From positions 5,815,501-5,879,500 of the forward strand of contig NZ_CP084742.1 of NCBI RefSeq assembly GCF_020520285.1: a DNA stretch of 64,000 nt, in the 5' to 3' direction. The position numbers were made by a program, and so were the translations under genes. The first letter of the stretch is position 1; each line of letters opens with the position of its first letter. A model generated the notes under the pieces. The model was not told where the DNA came from. It searched no databases and saw only the letters and a list, made by a program, of their open reading frames with translations. Origin of the DNA: Pseudomonas sp. L5B5. GTDB lineage: Bacteria; Pseudomonadota; Gammaproteobacteria; Pseudomonadales; Pseudomonadaceae. Of the stretch, positions 10,400 through 19,380 are shown piece after piece.

Positions 10400-10420
10400 G
10401 CAGATGGCCTGTCATCTGTC
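10400..10420. promoter_or_regulatory. inverted repeat between gtsD and oprB
   Basis: CAGATG (10401-10406) and CATCTG (10413-10418) form an inverted repeat with a six-base centre; one flanking pair nearly extends it (GGCAGATG/CATCTGTC). It could be an operator for oprB or a hairpin in a gtsD-oprB read-through message. No T-run follows. Confidence 0.35.
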
Positions 10421-10480
10421 GCAAGGACTGTAAACCGCGTTGGATAAATCGTTAATAACAATAAAGACGAGGATGTAGGG

Positions 10481-11830
10481 ATGAAAAAGCAACATGGCAA
10501 CACCCGCCTGCTCTGCCAGCTGTCGGCAGTGGCGGCGCTGGTCCTGTCCGGCCATGCGATGGCCGATGAAGCCTTCAGCGCCGACTCCAAGTGGATGACC
10601 GGCGACTGGGGCGGCGAACGCACCAAGCTGATCGAGCAGGGGATCGACATCAAGGCCGACTACGTCGGGGAAATGGGCGCCAACCTGCATGGCGGCTACA
10701 ACGACGACAAGACCGGGCGCTACAGCGATCAGTTCGGCCTGGGCGTGGCGTTCGACCTGCAGAAGCTTTTGGGCTGGGACAATACCCAGGCCAAGGTCCA
10801 GCTGACCAACCGCAATGGCCAGAACATCTCCAACGATCGCATTGGCGATCCCCGTGCCGGCACCCTCAGTTCTTCCCAGGAAGTCTACGGTCGCGGGCAC
10901 ATGGTCCGCCTGACCCAGTTGTGGATCCAGCACCAGTTCCTGGACGGCAAGCTGGACGTCAAGGCGGGTTACTTCGGCGAAGGCGAAGACTTCAACACCT
11001 TCCCCTGCGACTTCCAGAACCTGGCGTTCTGTGGCTCCCAAGTGGGCAACTGGGCCACCGGCATCTGGTACAACTGGCCGGTCAGCCAGGCGGCACTGCG
11101 CATCAAGTACCACATCACCCCCGAGCTCTATGCGCAGATCGGCGCCTACAACCAGAATCCGTCGCAACTGGAGCATGGCAACGGCTTCAAGCTCAGCGGC
11201 AGCGGCACCAAGGGCACCGTGCTGCCGGTGGAGCTGGTGTGGTCGCCGAAGGTCAACAACCTGCCTGGCGAGTACCGCGTGGGTTACTACAAGAGCACTG
11301 CCGACGCCAATGACGTGCGCGAGGACGTCAATGGCCTGGATGCCGCCAGCACTGGCAGCGCCTATCGCGTGCACAACAGCAAGCACGGCTACTGGTTCGT
11401 CGCCCAGCAGCAACTCACCACGCACAACGGTGACGCTTCCCGTGGTCTGAACATCGCCGCCAACGCCACCTTCCATGACAAGGACACCAACGTCGTCGAC
11501 AACTACCAGTCGCTGATGTTCGTCTACAAGGGGCCGTTCGATGCCCGGCCCAAAGATGACGTGGGCATTGGTTTCGCCCGTATTCATGTCAACGATGACG
11601 TGAAGAAGAACGCTCAGCTGGCCAATGCCGCCATTGGTATCAGCGACTATGACAACCCGCTGTACTCACCCCTGCGCGAGACCGAATACAACTACGAAAT
11701 CAACTACGGTTTCCATGTGACCAACTGGCTGACCGTGCGGCCAAACCTGCAGTACATCACCCATCCGGGCGGTGTGGATCAGGTCGACAATGCCCTGGTG
11801 GCCGGCCTGAAAATTCAGTCGGTGTTCTGA
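10481..11830 (+). CDS. oprB: carbohydrate-selective outer-membrane porin
   Basis: 449-residue OprB-family porin. The signal peptide MKKQHGNTRLLCQLSAVAAL... ends in AMA (26-28). The mature start is DEAFSADSKWMTGDWGGERT, where the WMTGDWGGxRT block is characteristic of OprB. The chain ends in a C-terminal phenylalanine after alternating beta strands (...NALVAGLKIQSVF), as expected for an outer-membrane barrel. It admits glucose and related sugars to the periplasm for GtsA. It probably shares regulation with the gts genes, either by read-through or its own promoter in the 88-base gap. A good terminator follows. Confidence 0.95.
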   Translation: MKKQHGNTRLLCQLSAVAALVLSGHAMADEAFSADSKWMTGDWGGERTKLIEQGIDIKADYVGEMGANLHGGYNDDKTGRYSDQFGLGVAFDLQKLLGWDNTQAKVQLTNRNGQNISNDRIGDPRAGTLSSSQEVYGRGHMVRLTQLWIQHQFLDGKLDVKAGYFGEGEDFNTFPCDFQNLAFCGSQVGNWATGIWYNWPVSQAALRIKYHITPELYAQIGAYNQNPSQLEHGNGFKLSGSGTKGTVLPVELVWSPKVNNLPGEYRVGYYKSTADANDVREDVNGLDAASTGSAYRVHNSKHGYWFVAQQQLTTHNGDASRGLNIAANATFHDKDTNVVDNYQSLMFVYKGPFDARPKDDVGIGFARIHVNDDVKKNAQLANAAIGISDYDNPLYSPLRETEYNYEINYGFHVTNWLTVRPNLQYITHPGGVDQVDNALVAGLKIQSVF

Positions 11831-11867
11831 CGCTGTTGCGATAAGCTCCTTTCTCTGTGCGCATATT

Positions 11868-11897
11868 GCGGATGGCCCTGGCTATCCGCTTTTTTTT
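11868..11897 (+). terminator. terminator after oprB
   Basis: GCGGAT (11868-11873) pairs with ATCCGC (11884-11889), followed directly by eight T. It closes the gts-oprB transcription unit. Confidence 0.85.
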
Positions 11898-11962
11898 GCC
11901 AGGCGCTCTCGCTACAGCCGCTAGCTGTACGACTACCCCCATGATTTTCAGGACCGCGGCAC

Positions 11963-12817
11963 ATGCATGAGCATCCCCTGCAACGCTTTTTCAAGACCCT
12001 GCGCGAGCGCCCGGTGTTTGCCTGGGAGCGCTACCAGATGCGCGATGTGCTGGTGATTGACCACCCGCTGTGCCAGGCGGTATTCAGTCGCCAGGGTGCG
12101 CAGTTGCTGCACTTCCAGCCTGTCGGGCAGAAGCCCTGGCTCTGGTGCGCCGCGAAGTGGCCGCAGGTAGGCGCGATTCGCGGCGGCGTGCCGGTGTGCT
12201 GGCCCTGGTATGGCCGCCATCCGAGCGAGAATGCCTGGCCTTCCCATGGTTGGGCGCGGCTGCTGGACTGGAAGCTGCTGGACAGCGACAGCGATGAAGA
12301 CGGTGTGCGCCTGCATTGGCAATTGCAGCTGTGCGACTGGAAGGTCGACCTGCATGCGCACCTGGGCCAGGGCATGGACCTGCGCCTGAGTACCGAGCAC
12401 CAGGACAGCGAACCCTGCCAGTTGAGCCAGGCTTTGCACGCCTACTGGCGTATTGGTGACGTTGGTGAGGTAGCGCTGTCTGGGCTCGATGGCGCCGAGG
12501 GTTACGACCATTTGAGTCGCCAGGCTTGCCGGCAGCAGGGCGAGTTGCGGGTCGATGGTGGCTGCCAGCGGGTGTTCCAGCACGAGGGTGAATTGCAGAT
12601 CGAGGACCGTGCCTGGCAGCGTGCGTTGTGCATCGATACTGGCGAGGACGCCGACACCGTGGTCTGGCATCCCGGGACCCGGCCATTGCTGGGGGTGAGC
12701 TGGAGCGAGGTATCGCGTTTCGTCTGTGTCGAAGCGGCTGCCGGAGGCACCGACCGCTTGCGCCTGGCGCCGGGGCAGCGCGCGCACCTGAGCTTGCAGG
12801 CACGGATGGCGGGGTAG
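11963..12817 (+). CDS. D-hexose-6-phosphate mutarotase (aldose 1-epimerase family)
   Basis: 284-residue YeaD-type mutarotase that interconverts alpha and beta anomers of glucose-6-phosphate, feeding Zwf with the beta form. The family block RGGVPVCWPWYGRHPSENAWPSHGWAR carries the conserved catalytic-site histidines, and VVWHPGTRPLLGVSW lies near the end. Length fits the family. It starts at ATG 11963 with AGGA at 11950. It lies after the oprB terminator, so it probably has its own promoter, and it converges with hexR. Confidence 0.92.
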   Translation: MHEHPLQRFFKTLRERPVFAWERYQMRDVLVIDHPLCQAVFSRQGAQLLHFQPVGQKPWLWCAAKWPQVGAIRGGVPVCWPWYGRHPSENAWPSHGWARLLDWKLLDSDSDEDGVRLHWQLQLCDWKVDLHAHLGQGMDLRLSTEHQDSEPCQLSQALHAYWRIGDVGEVALSGLDGAEGYDHLSRQACRQQGELRVDGGCQRVFQHEGELQIEDRAWQRALCIDTGEDADTVVWHPGTRPLLGVSWSEVSRFVCVEAAAGGTDRLRLAPGQRAHLSLQARMAG

Positions 12818-12827
12818 GGGGGACCTT

Positions 12828-12853
12828 GGCTCCGGCGGTTTGCCGCAGGAGCC
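12828..12853. terminator. shared hairpin between mutarotase gene and hexR
   Basis: GGCTCC (12828) with GGCGG pairs across a short loop to CCGC and GGAGCC (12848-12853). It lies between the two convergent stop codons. There is no T-run on either side, so termination here is likely but weakly supported. Confidence 0.5.
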
Positions 12854-12867
12854 GGTCATGGAGGCTG

Positions 12868-13737
12868 TCAGTCGAACTCGTCGCCTGCCGGGTAACGGCT
12901 GGCATTGAGGCTTTCCTTGATCTTGCGCAGGTGCGGCTGGAAGTCCACGCCACGGCGCAGGGTCATGCCGGTGGCGAGCACGTCGAGCACCGTGAGCTGG
13001 ATGATCCGCGAGGTCATTGGCATGTAGATGTCGGTGTCCTCCGGCAGCGGCAGGTGCACGCTCAGGCTGCACGCCTTGGCCAGCGGCGAGCCGGCGGCGG
13101 TGATACCGAGCACCGAGGCGCCGTTTTCCCGGGCCTGGCGCGCGACTTCCACCAGCTCGCGGGTGCGGCCGGTGTAGGAGATGATCACGAACAGGTCGCC
13201 GGTATGCGCCACTGACGCGAGCATGCGTTGCATCAACACGTCGGGGTGGGCCGACACCGCGAGGTTGAAGCGGAAGAACTTGTGCTGGGCGTCCATGGCC
13301 ACCGGGGCGGAGGCGCCGAGGCCGAAGAAGTGGATCTGCCGGGCCTGGATCATCATGTCCACGGCGCGGCTGACCTGCTGCGGATCGATCTGCTGGCAGG
13401 CACTGTCCAGCGAGGCGATGGCGCTGGCGAAGATCTTCTGGGTGTAGGCTGCCGGGTCATCGTCGGCTTCCACTGCGCGGCTGACGTAGGCAGCACCGCT
13501 GGCCAGGCTCTGGGCCAGCTGCAGCTTGAGTTCCGGGTAGCCGCTGACGCCGAACGAGCGGCAGAAGCGGTTGACCGTCGGTTCGCTGACCGACGCGGCC
13601 TGGGCCAGGGCGGCGATGCTGAAGCGGGTGGCCTGCTGCGGGTTGAGCAGGATGACTTCGGCGACTTTGCGTTCCGCCTTGTTCAGTTCTTCAAGGCGGT
13701 TCTGGATCTGCTCCAGTAGATTTCGCACTCGGTCCAT
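12868..13737 (-). CDS. hexR: HexR transcriptional repressor of glucose catabolism (RpiR family)
   Basis: 289 residues: an N-terminal RpiR helix-turn-helix (about 1-77, with [15 protein letters not shown] as recognition helix) and a C-terminal SIS sugar-phosphate-binding domain (about 110-280, [13 protein letters not shown] and [13 protein letters not shown]). In Pseudomonas HexR binds KDPG and represses zwf-pgl-eda, edd-glk and gap-1. It is transcribed divergently from zwf with a 302-base gap holding a strong dyad that fits a HexR operator. Start ATG at 13737 is the only one keeping the whole family N-terminus. Confidence 0.95.
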   Translation of the reverse strand: MDRVRNLLEQIQNRLEELNKAERKVAEVILLNPQQATRFSIAALAQAASVSEPTVNRFCRSFGVSGYPELKLQLAQSLASGAAYVSRAVEADDDPAAYTQKIFASAIASLDSACQQIDPQQVSRAVDMMIQARQIHFFGLGASAPVAMDAQHKFFRFNLAVSAHPDVLMQRMLASVAHTGDLFVIISYTGRTRELVEVARQARENGASVLGITAAGSPLAKACSLSVHLPLPEDTDIYMPMTSRIIQLTVLDVLATGMTLRRGVDFQPHLRKIKESLNASRYPAGDEFD

Positions 13738-13950
13738 TCAGGTTTCCTAGATCGGCTAGACAGGTGAAACGGCGAGGCCGGGAGGCGGTCAATCCAGGGA
13801 AGGGCATGGGTGATCGTGGCGCTGTTGCTGTCGCCAGGCTTCCTGGGATTATCCTGCGCGCCGGGCCTGCCGCGCCTGCAATGCGAAGTTGAGAGGTGGC
13901 CTATCCTACTGGTGGCCCGGAACGACCACCACCTGGAATCGGTATTTTGT

Positions 13951-13979
13951 AAAAATGTTGTGTTTATTACTACATTTTT
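13951..13979. promoter_or_regulatory. candidate HexR operator upstream of zwf
   Basis: AAAAATGTTGT (13951-13961) and ACTACATTTTT (13969-13979) form an 11-base inverted repeat with one mismatch and a seven-base centre. Pseudomonas HexR sites are described as TTGT and ACAA half-sites 7-8 bases apart; this dyad has the TTGT half but a variant ACTACA half. It is the only strong dyad in the hexR-zwf gap; the rest (13738-13950, 13980-14039) shows no other clear signal beyond an AT-rich stretch before zwf. Confidence 0.6.
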
Positions 13980-14039
13980 CCTTGAGTGATCCCCTGAAAA
14001 AGGGTATTTGTAGCTTAACTTGATAAAAGAACAAACATC

Positions 14040-15509
14040 ATGCCTTCGATTACGGTTGAACCGTGCACCTTTGCCTTGTTCGGCGCGCTGGGCGATCTGG
14101 CGCTGCGCAAGCTGTTTCCTGCCTTGTATCAACTCGATGCCGCCGGCCTCCTGCATGAGGACACGCGCATCCTGGCCCTGGCTCGGGAGGCGGGTAGCGA
14201 GCAGGAACACCTGGCCAATATCGAAGCCGAATTGCGGGGGTACGTTGGCGACAAGGACCTCAATGCCGAGGTCCTGCAGCGCTTCCTGGCCCGCCTGAGC
14301 TACCTGCACGTGGACTTCCTCAAGGCCGAGGACTACGTGGCCCTGGCCGAACGCGTGGGCAGCGAGCAGCGCCTGATCGCCTACTTCGCCACCCCGGCGG
14401 CGGTGTATGGCGCGATCTGCGAGAACCTCTCGCGGGTCGGGCTCAACCAGCACACCCGGGTGGTCCTGGAGAAGCCCATCGGCTCGGACCTGGAGTCCTC
14501 GCGCAAGGTCAACGACGCCGTGGCGCAGTTCTTCCCGGAAAACCGCATCTATCGGATCGACCACTACCTGGGCAAGGAAACGGTACAGAACCTGATCGCC
14601 CTGCGGTTCGCCAACAGCCTGTTCGAAACCCAGTGGAACCAGAACTACATTTCCCACGTGGAAATCACCGTGGCCGAAAAGGTCGGCATCGAGGGTCGCT
14701 GGGGTTACTTCGACAAGGCCGGCCAGCTGCGGGACATGATCCAGAATCACCTGTTGCAGCTGCTCTGCCTGATCGCCATGGACCCGCCGGCCGACCTTTC
14801 GGCCGACAGTATCCGTGACGAGAAGGTCAAGGTGCTCAAGGCCCTGGCGCCCATCAGCCCGGAAGGCCTGACCACCCAGGTGGTGCGCGGCCAGTACATC
14901 GCCGGCCATAGCGAAGGCCAGTCGGTGCCGGGTTACCTGGAGGAAGAAAACTCCAACACCCAGAGCGACACCGAGACCTTCGTGGCCCTGCGTGCCGATA
15001 TCCGCAACTGGCGCTGGGCCGGGGTGCCGTTCTACCTGCGCACCGGCAAGCGCATGCCGCAGAAGCTGTCGCAGATCGTCATCCACTTCAAGGAACCCTC
15101 GCACTACATCTTCGCTCCCGAGCAGCGCCTGCAGATCAGCAACAAGCTGATCATCCGCCTGCAACCGGACGAGGGCATCTCGCTGCGGGTGATGACCAAG
15201 GAGCAGGGCCTGGACAAGGGCATGCAACTGCGCAGCGGACCGCTGCAACTGAATTTCTCCGATACCTATCGCAGTGCGCGGATCCCCGATGCCTACGAGC
15301 GGTTGTTGCTGGAAGTGATGCGTGGCAACCAGAACCTGTTTGTGCGCAAAGATGAAATCGAAGCCGCGTGGAAGTGGTGCGATCAACTGATTGCCGGCTG
15401 GAAGAAATCCGGCGATGCCCCCAAGCCTTATGCAGCCGGGTCCTGGGGGCCGATGAGTTCCATCGCCTTGATCACGCGGGACGGGAGGTCTTGGTATGGC
15501 GATATCTGA
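14040..15509 (+). CDS. zwf: glucose-6-phosphate 1-dehydrogenase
   Basis: 489-residue cytoplasmic enzyme that oxidises glucose-6-phosphate to 6-phosphogluconolactone with NAD(P)+. The nucleotide-binding fold is [19 protein letters not shown] (11-29), and the substrate and catalytic signature is RIDHYLGKE (172-180), with His and Lys in place. Later conserved blocks include [21 protein letters not shown]. The length is standard. First gene of zwf-pgl-eda; it overlaps pgl by 14 bases. Control by HexR through the dyad at 13951-13979 is likely. Confidence 0.97.
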   Translation: MPSITVEPCTFALFGALGDLALRKLFPALYQLDAAGLLHEDTRILALAREAGSEQEHLANIEAELRGYVGDKDLNAEVLQRFLARLSYLHVDFLKAEDYVALAERVGSEQRLIAYFATPAAVYGAICENLSRVGLNQHTRVVLEKPIGSDLESSRKVNDAVAQFFPENRIYRIDHYLGKETVQNLIALRFANSLFETQWNQNYISHVEITVAEKVGIEGRWGYFDKAGQLRDMIQNHLLQLLCLIAMDPPADLSADSIRDEKVKVLKALAPISPEGLTTQVVRGQYIAGHSEGQSVPGYLEEENSNTQSDTETFVALRADIRNWRWAGVPFYLRTGKRMPQKLSQIVIHFKEPSHYIFAPEQRLQISNKLIIRLQPDEGISLRVMTKEQGLDKGMQLRSGPLQLNFSDTYRSARIPDAYERLLLEVMRGNQNLFVRKDEIEAAWKWCDQLIAGWKKSGDAPKPYAAGSWGPMSSIALITRDGRSWYGDI

Positions 15510-16209
15510 TTTGCAACTGCCGGCGGGCGTGCGCGCCCAGGAATTTCGCAGCTCGACCTTGCTGGCTGCTGGCCTGGCCCTGAAGGTTGCCGAACAACTG
15601 CGCGAGGCGATCAGTGCCCGGGGCAATGCGACCCTGGTGGTGTCCGGCGGCCGCAGCCCGGTGGCGTTCTTCCAGGCCCTGGTCAAGCAGGAACTGGACT
15701 GGTCCCGGGTACTGATCACCCTGGCCGACGAGCGCTGGGTCCCGGTTGAGCATGCCGACAGCAATGCCGGCCTGCTCAGGCAGCATCTGCTGGTGGGGCC
15801 GGTGGCCAAGGCGCGTTTTCTCGGGCTCTACAGTGCGGCAACCAGCCTGGATGAGGCGGCGCGCCAAGCCGACCAAGCCCTGGCCGAGCTGCCGGGGATC
15901 GATGTGCTGGTGCTCGGCATGGGCGATGACGGCCATACCGCCTCGCTGTTCCCGGGCAGTCCGAACCTGGCCGAGGCGCTCGATGCCAATGGCAGCCGCC
16001 GCTGCTGGCCGATGCTGGCGCCGACCGTACCCCATCAACGTCTGAGCATGAGCCGGGCGTTGCTGGCGTCGGCCCGCAACAGCCTGCTATCGATTTCCGG
16101 TCAGTCCAAGCTGACCACCCTGAGTGCCGCACTGGCTGGCGACGTGATCGCCGACATGCCGATTCGCGCCTTCCTGCAAACCCCGTTAGAGATTTACTGG
16201 TGCCCATGA
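15496..16209 (+). CDS. pgl: 6-phosphogluconolactonase
   Basis: 237-residue DevB-type lactonase that hydrolyses 6-phosphogluconolactone to 6-phosphogluconate. The family blocks [36 protein letters not shown] and [18 protein letters not shown] are all present. It starts 14 bases before the zwf stop and ends by overlapping an ATG (16206) in the eda frame. The operon arrangement zwf-pgl-eda is standard for Pseudomonas. Confidence 0.96.
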   Translation: MAISDLQLPAGVRAQEFRSSTLLAAGLALKVAEQLREAISARGNATLVVSGGRSPVAFFQALVKQELDWSRVLITLADERWVPVEHADSNAGLLRQHLLVGPVAKARFLGLYSAATSLDEAARQADQALAELPGIDVLVLGMGDDGHTASLFPGSPNLAEALDANGSRRCWPMLAPTVPHQRLSMSRALLASARNSLLSISGQSKLTTLSAALAGDVIADMPIRAFLQTPLEIYWCP

Positions 16210-16226
16210 GCCAAGGATCAGCCGCT

Positions 16227-16892
16227 ATGACAAACCTACCCCCGACCGTTTCCATGGCGGACAAAGTAGCCCTGCTCGACAGCCTCTGTGCCAAGGCGCG
16301 GATCCTGCCGGTGATCACCATCGCCCGGGAGCAGGACGTGCTGCCGCTGGCCGATGCCCTGGCTGCAGGTGGCCTGACGGCCCTGGAAGTGACCCTGCGC
16401 TCGCAGTTCGGCCTCAAGGCCATCCAGATCCTGCGTGAGCAGCGGCCGGAACTGGTGACCGGCGCCGGCACCGTGCTCGACCCGCAGATGCTGGAGGCAG
16501 CGCAAGCGGCGGGCTCGCAGTTCATCGTCACCCCGGGGATTACCCGCGAGCTGCTGCAAGCCAGCGTCGCCAGCCCGATCCCGCTGTTGCCCGGGATCAG
16601 CAACGCTTCCGGGATCATGGAGGGCTATGCCCTGGGTTATCGCCGGTTCAAGCTGTTTCCGGCTGAGGTCAGCGGTGGCGTGGCGGCAATCAAGGCCCTG
16701 GGCGGTCCGTTCGGTGAGGTGAAGTTCTGCCCGACTGGCGGCGTCGGTCCGGCCAATATCAAGAGCTACATGGCGTTGAAAAACGTGATGTGCGTGGGCG
16801 GTAGCTGGATGCTCGATCCGCAGTGGATCAAGGACGGCGACTGGTCCCGTATCCAGGAGTGCACGGCCCAGGCCCTGGCCCTGCTGGACTGA
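16227..16892 (+). CDS. eda: KDPG/KHG aldolase
   Basis: Cleaves KDPG to pyruvate and glyceraldehyde-3-phosphate, the last Entner-Doudoroff step. 221 residues from ATG 16227, which has AAGGA at 16213-16217; GTG 16200 and ATG 16206 are in frame but lengthen the protein beyond the usual 220 or so. The Schiff-base lysine is Lys142 in RRFKLFPAE, and Glu54 in ALEVTLRS is the general acid/base. GAGTVLD and FCPTGGV phosphate-site blocks are intact. A terminator follows. Confidence 0.95.
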   Translation: MTNLPPTVSMADKVALLDSLCAKARILPVITIAREQDVLPLADALAAGGLTALEVTLRSQFGLKAIQILREQRPELVTGAGTVLDPQMLEAAQAAGSQFIVTPGITRELLQASVASPIPLLPGISNASGIMEGYALGYRRFKLFPAEVSGGVAAIKALGGPFGEVKFCPTGGVGPANIKSYMALKNVMCVGGSWMLDPQWIKDGDWSRIQECTAQALALLD

Positions 16893-16931
16893 AGCTCCAA
16901 TCCTATTCGTTGGTGTGTTCTACGGCTTTAT

Positions 16932-16960
16932 GGTGCGCTTGGTCGGCGCACCTTTTTTTT
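16932..16960 (+). terminator. terminator after eda
   Basis: GGTGCGC (16932-16938) pairs with GCGCACC (16946-16952) and is followed by eight T. It closes zwf-pgl-eda. Confidence 0.88.
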
Positions 16961-17051
16961 GCCCGGAAAAAAGTGCCAGCCGGCCTGAACTCCCAGGAAC
17001 CGCTGGCGCGAAAGGCTGGTGGCGGCCCTGTGGCAGCGGTGCCGGAAGGTT

Positions 17052-18242
17052 TCAGCGGGTGGCCAGTTCCGTGAGGGCCTCGAGCAGTCGCTGGATATGC
17101 TCCAGCGGTGTCACCAGCCCCGGGGTGATGCGAATGCAGGGGCCGAAGCCTGCGCCAGTGCGGAGCACCGTGAACAGGTCGTAGTCGCGCAGCAGGCGGT
17201 CCACCAGGGCTTGCTGGTCCTGGTGGCGAGTGAAGCGCAGGGCGCTGATGGCGCAGCACAGGCGAGGGTCCGCAGGCGTCATGATCTCGATGCCCGGCAA
17301 CTCGCGCACGGCTTCAGTCCAGGTTTCGCGTAGGTAGTTCAGGCGTGCGCCCTTGGCTGCCGCGCCGCCCATGGCCCGGTGTTCCTCGAACACCAGCGGC
17401 AAGGTCATCAGGGCCGGGATGTTGGGCGTGCTGTAGGGCGTGCGGGCACGTATGTCGTGTGCTGGAAAGTGGAATTCGCCCATGTCCGGATCGATGTCCT
17501 CCAGTCGCTCGGGCTGGATATAGAGAAAGCCCAGGCTCAGCGGTGCGCCAATCCATTTGTGCAGGTTGAAGCCGGCAAAGGCGATGCCCAGTTGCTGCAG
17601 GTTGAAATCGATCTGGCCCAGGGCATGGGCGCCGTCGAGGATGATGTCGACCCCGTGTTCCCTGGCCAGGTCGGCGATGGCCTGGACCGGCATTACCAGA
17701 CCGCTGCGATGGGTGACGTGGGTCAGGGGCATCAACTTGAGGCGCGGATGGCGCTCGAATGCATCCTTGTAGGTCGCTACAAGGCTGTCAAAACTGGCAG
17801 GGTGCTGGTGCTGGATTTCTATCACTTCCACCCCGCGGTGCCGGGCGAGCCAGCGTATGGCGCTCTTCACCGTGTCGTACTCCAGGTCGCTGAGCAGCAC
17901 CTGGTCTCCGGGTTGCAGGCGATTGTAGTTGCGGATCAGTGATTGCAGGGCGTCCGAAGCGCAGCGGGTAATGGCCACGGCGTTGTCCGCAACCTCCAGT
18001 AATTGAGCCAGCTGATGGCGGATCTGTAGCGCTTCGACCTGCTCGAAGCGTTGGCGCACGTGTATCGAATTGCTGCTGTTCACCCACAGGATATTGCGTT
18101 GGTAGTCTTCGGCCACCTTGCGGGTCATGCGCCCGAAATAGCCGTTCTCGAGGTTGACCGGTCCGGACTCAAGGTCGAATTGCCGGGCGATGCCCCGCCA
18201 ATGTTCTTCGTCGCGGGCCAGCGTGGTGACAGTCCTTGGCAT
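17052..18242 (-). CDS. class V aminotransferase family protein (isopenicillin-N-epimerase/cysteine-desulfurase fold)
   Basis: 396-residue PLP enzyme. The PLP-contact aspartate is in DGAHALG (203-209) and the Schiff-base lysine is Lys229 in FNLHKWIGAPLSLGF. LEYDTVKSAI and THVTHRSGLVMPV fit the isopenicillin-N-epimerase-like branch rather than IscS, and there is no mobile catalytic cysteine loop of the IscS type. Substrate unknown. It stands alone: convergent with eda and separated by 46 bases from the DUF3820 gene on the same strand, so those two may be co-transcribed. Confidence 0.85.
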   Translation of the reverse strand: MPRTVTTLARDEEHWRGIARQFDLESGPVNLENGYFGRMTRKVAEDYQRNILWVNSSNSIHVRQRFEQVEALQIRHQLAQLLEVADNAVAITRCASDALQSLIRNYNRLQPGDQVLLSDLEYDTVKSAIRWLARHRGVEVIEIQHQHPASFDSLVATYKDAFERHPRLKLMPLTHVTHRSGLVMPVQAIADLAREHGVDIILDGAHALGQIDFNLQQLGIAFAGFNLHKWIGAPLSLGFLYIQPERLEDIDPDMGEFHFPAHDIRARTPYSTPNIPALMTLPLVFEEHRAMGGAAAKGARLNYLRETWTEAVRELPGIEIMTPADPRLCCAISALRFTRHQDQQALVDRLLRDYDLFTVLRTGAGFGPCIRITPGLVTPLEHIQRLLEALTELATR

Positions 18243-18288
18243 GGTGGGCTCGTTATCCGGTGAGGGGCTTGTGCTGAAGAGATTCAGG

Positions 18289-18525
18289 TCAATGGCGGGG
18301 CTTTGGCTTGCCGTGTTTTGCGCGCAGCGGATCGAGCAGGTCGGACAGGCCGTTATGGTCGATTTCCTGCATCAGGGCCAGCAGGCCGCCAAGTTCGCCC
18401 TTGGGGAAGCCTTCACGGGCGAACCAGTTGAGATAGGGGCCGGGCAGGTCGGCGAGGATGCGTCCCTTGTACTTGCCGAAGGGCATTTCCCGGGTGACCA
18501 GGAGTTCGAGTGTCTCAGGGGTCAT
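18289..18525 (-). CDS. DUF3820 family protein
   Basis: 78 residues from ATG 18525: MTPETLELLVTREMPFGKYK, then GRILADLPGPYLNWFAREGFP. The M-P-F-G-K-Y-K and YLNWFA features mark DUF3820, sometimes labelled a putative quorum-sensing-regulated virulence factor; its molecular role is not established. Upstream extension to 18603 is possible but adds residues not typical of the family. Soluble, no signal peptide. Confidence 0.85.
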   Translation of the reverse strand: MTPETLELLVTREMPFGKYKGRILADLPGPYLNWFAREGFPKGELGGLLALMQEIDHNGLSDLLDPLRAKHGKPKPRH

Positions 18526-18675
18526 GGTGGCCACCGTGGCGTGATTCGAGAGTCTCGGAAAATACAGGCATTCTGCATGCAGGCCAAATGACAGATCATG
18601 CAAATAACGCGGATACAGATCCTGTGCTTTTATTCAAGTCATTGAAAAATAAGTATTAATTTTTATTGAAAAGTC

Positions 18676-18691
18676 TGGCACGGCCAATGCA
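18676..18691 (+). promoter_or_regulatory. candidate sigma-54 (RpoN) promoter
   Basis: TGGCAC-GGCCA-ATGCA at 18676-18691 matches TGGCAC-N5-TTGCA with one mismatch. The essential GG (18677-18678) and GC (18689-18690) have the correct ten-base gap. It lies 65 bases upstream of the DUF2383 gene and reads toward it. No enhancer-binding protein is encoded nearby. Confidence 0.5.
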
Positions 18692-18755
18692 ACAGGAGAT
18701 GCAGGACGGTCGGCCATGGCCGATCCCATTCTCGTAACCTGCAAGGAACCTGAAA

Positions 18756-19223
18756 ATGACTGACTTGAACAAAGAAGCGATTTCGGTACTCAACAGCCTG
18801 ATCGAGACCAGCAAGGACGGCCAGGAAGGCTTCAAGACCTGCGCCGAAGACATCAAGCATCCGGAGCTCAAGGCGCTGTTCATCAAGCGTTCGACCGACT
18901 GTGCCGCCGCCGCGGCCGAGTTGCAGTCCGTGGTGCGTTCGATGGGCGGCGATCCGGAGACTTCCACCAGTGTCAGCGGCGACCTGCATCGGCGCTGGGT
19001 GGACCTCAAGTCGCTGGTGACCGGCAAGGACGAAGAGGCCGTGCTCAACGAAGCCGAACGCGGAGAAGACCACGCCCTGAAAGCCTACAAGGACGCCATG
19101 GAGAAAATCGGCAAGCACAACCTGGTGGGTATTCGTGACGTGGTGGAGCGCCAGTACCATGGTGCGCAACGCAATCACGATCAGGTGAAGGCTCTGCGCA
19201 ACCAGGCTCGCGCCCGCTCTTAA
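18756..19223 (+). CDS. DUF2383/PA2169-family four-helix-bundle protein
   Basis: 155-residue, mostly helical, ferritin-like protein: NKEAISVLNSLIETSKDGQEGFKTCAEDIKHPELKALF followed by further amphipathic helices. This is the pattern of the PA2169-type DUF2383 family, whose function is not settled; members are often linked to stress or stationary phase. No signal peptide. It is preceded by AAGGAACCTG as ribosome site and a sigma-54-like promoter, and followed by a terminator, so it is a single-gene unit. Confidence 0.88.
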   Translation: MTDLNKEAISVLNSLIETSKDGQEGFKTCAEDIKHPELKALFIKRSTDCAAAAAELQSVVRSMGGDPETSTSVSGDLHRRWVDLKSLVTGKDEEAVLNEAERGEDHALKAYKDAMEKIGKHNLVGIRDVVERQYHGAQRNHDQVKALRNQARARS

Positions 19224-19243
19224 GCGCAAAAACCTGTCAAAAA

Positions 19244-19267
19244 CGCCAGCCAGTCTGGCGTTTTTTT
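19244..19267 (+). terminator. terminator after the DUF2383 gene
   Basis: CGCCAG (19244-19249) pairs with CTGGCG (19255-19260), followed by seven T. Confidence 0.88.
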
Positions 19268-19285
19268 GTGCCTGGGATTTAGTGC

Positions 19286-19322
19286 TGGACGGGATTTAGT
19301 TAGCTTGCTAATAATTAGCTCA
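19286..19322 (+). promoter_or_regulatory. SlyA-type operator over the efflux operon promoter
   Basis: TTAGCTTGCTAA at 19300-19311 is, on the other strand, TTAGCAAGCTAA, the published SlyA consensus. TAATAA at 19309-19314 could be a -10 with TGGACG at 19286 as -35, 17 bases apart; the box would cover the -10. A second TTAGC lies at 19315. In enteric bacteria SlyA represses an adjacent operon of the same three protein families (ydhIJK). No slyA gene is in this window. Confidence 0.6.
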
Positions 19323-19380
19323 CGCCCGCTGCCGGGCGTTCCCTACTATGTTTAACCCATACCTCCAAGAGTCCTTGTCC

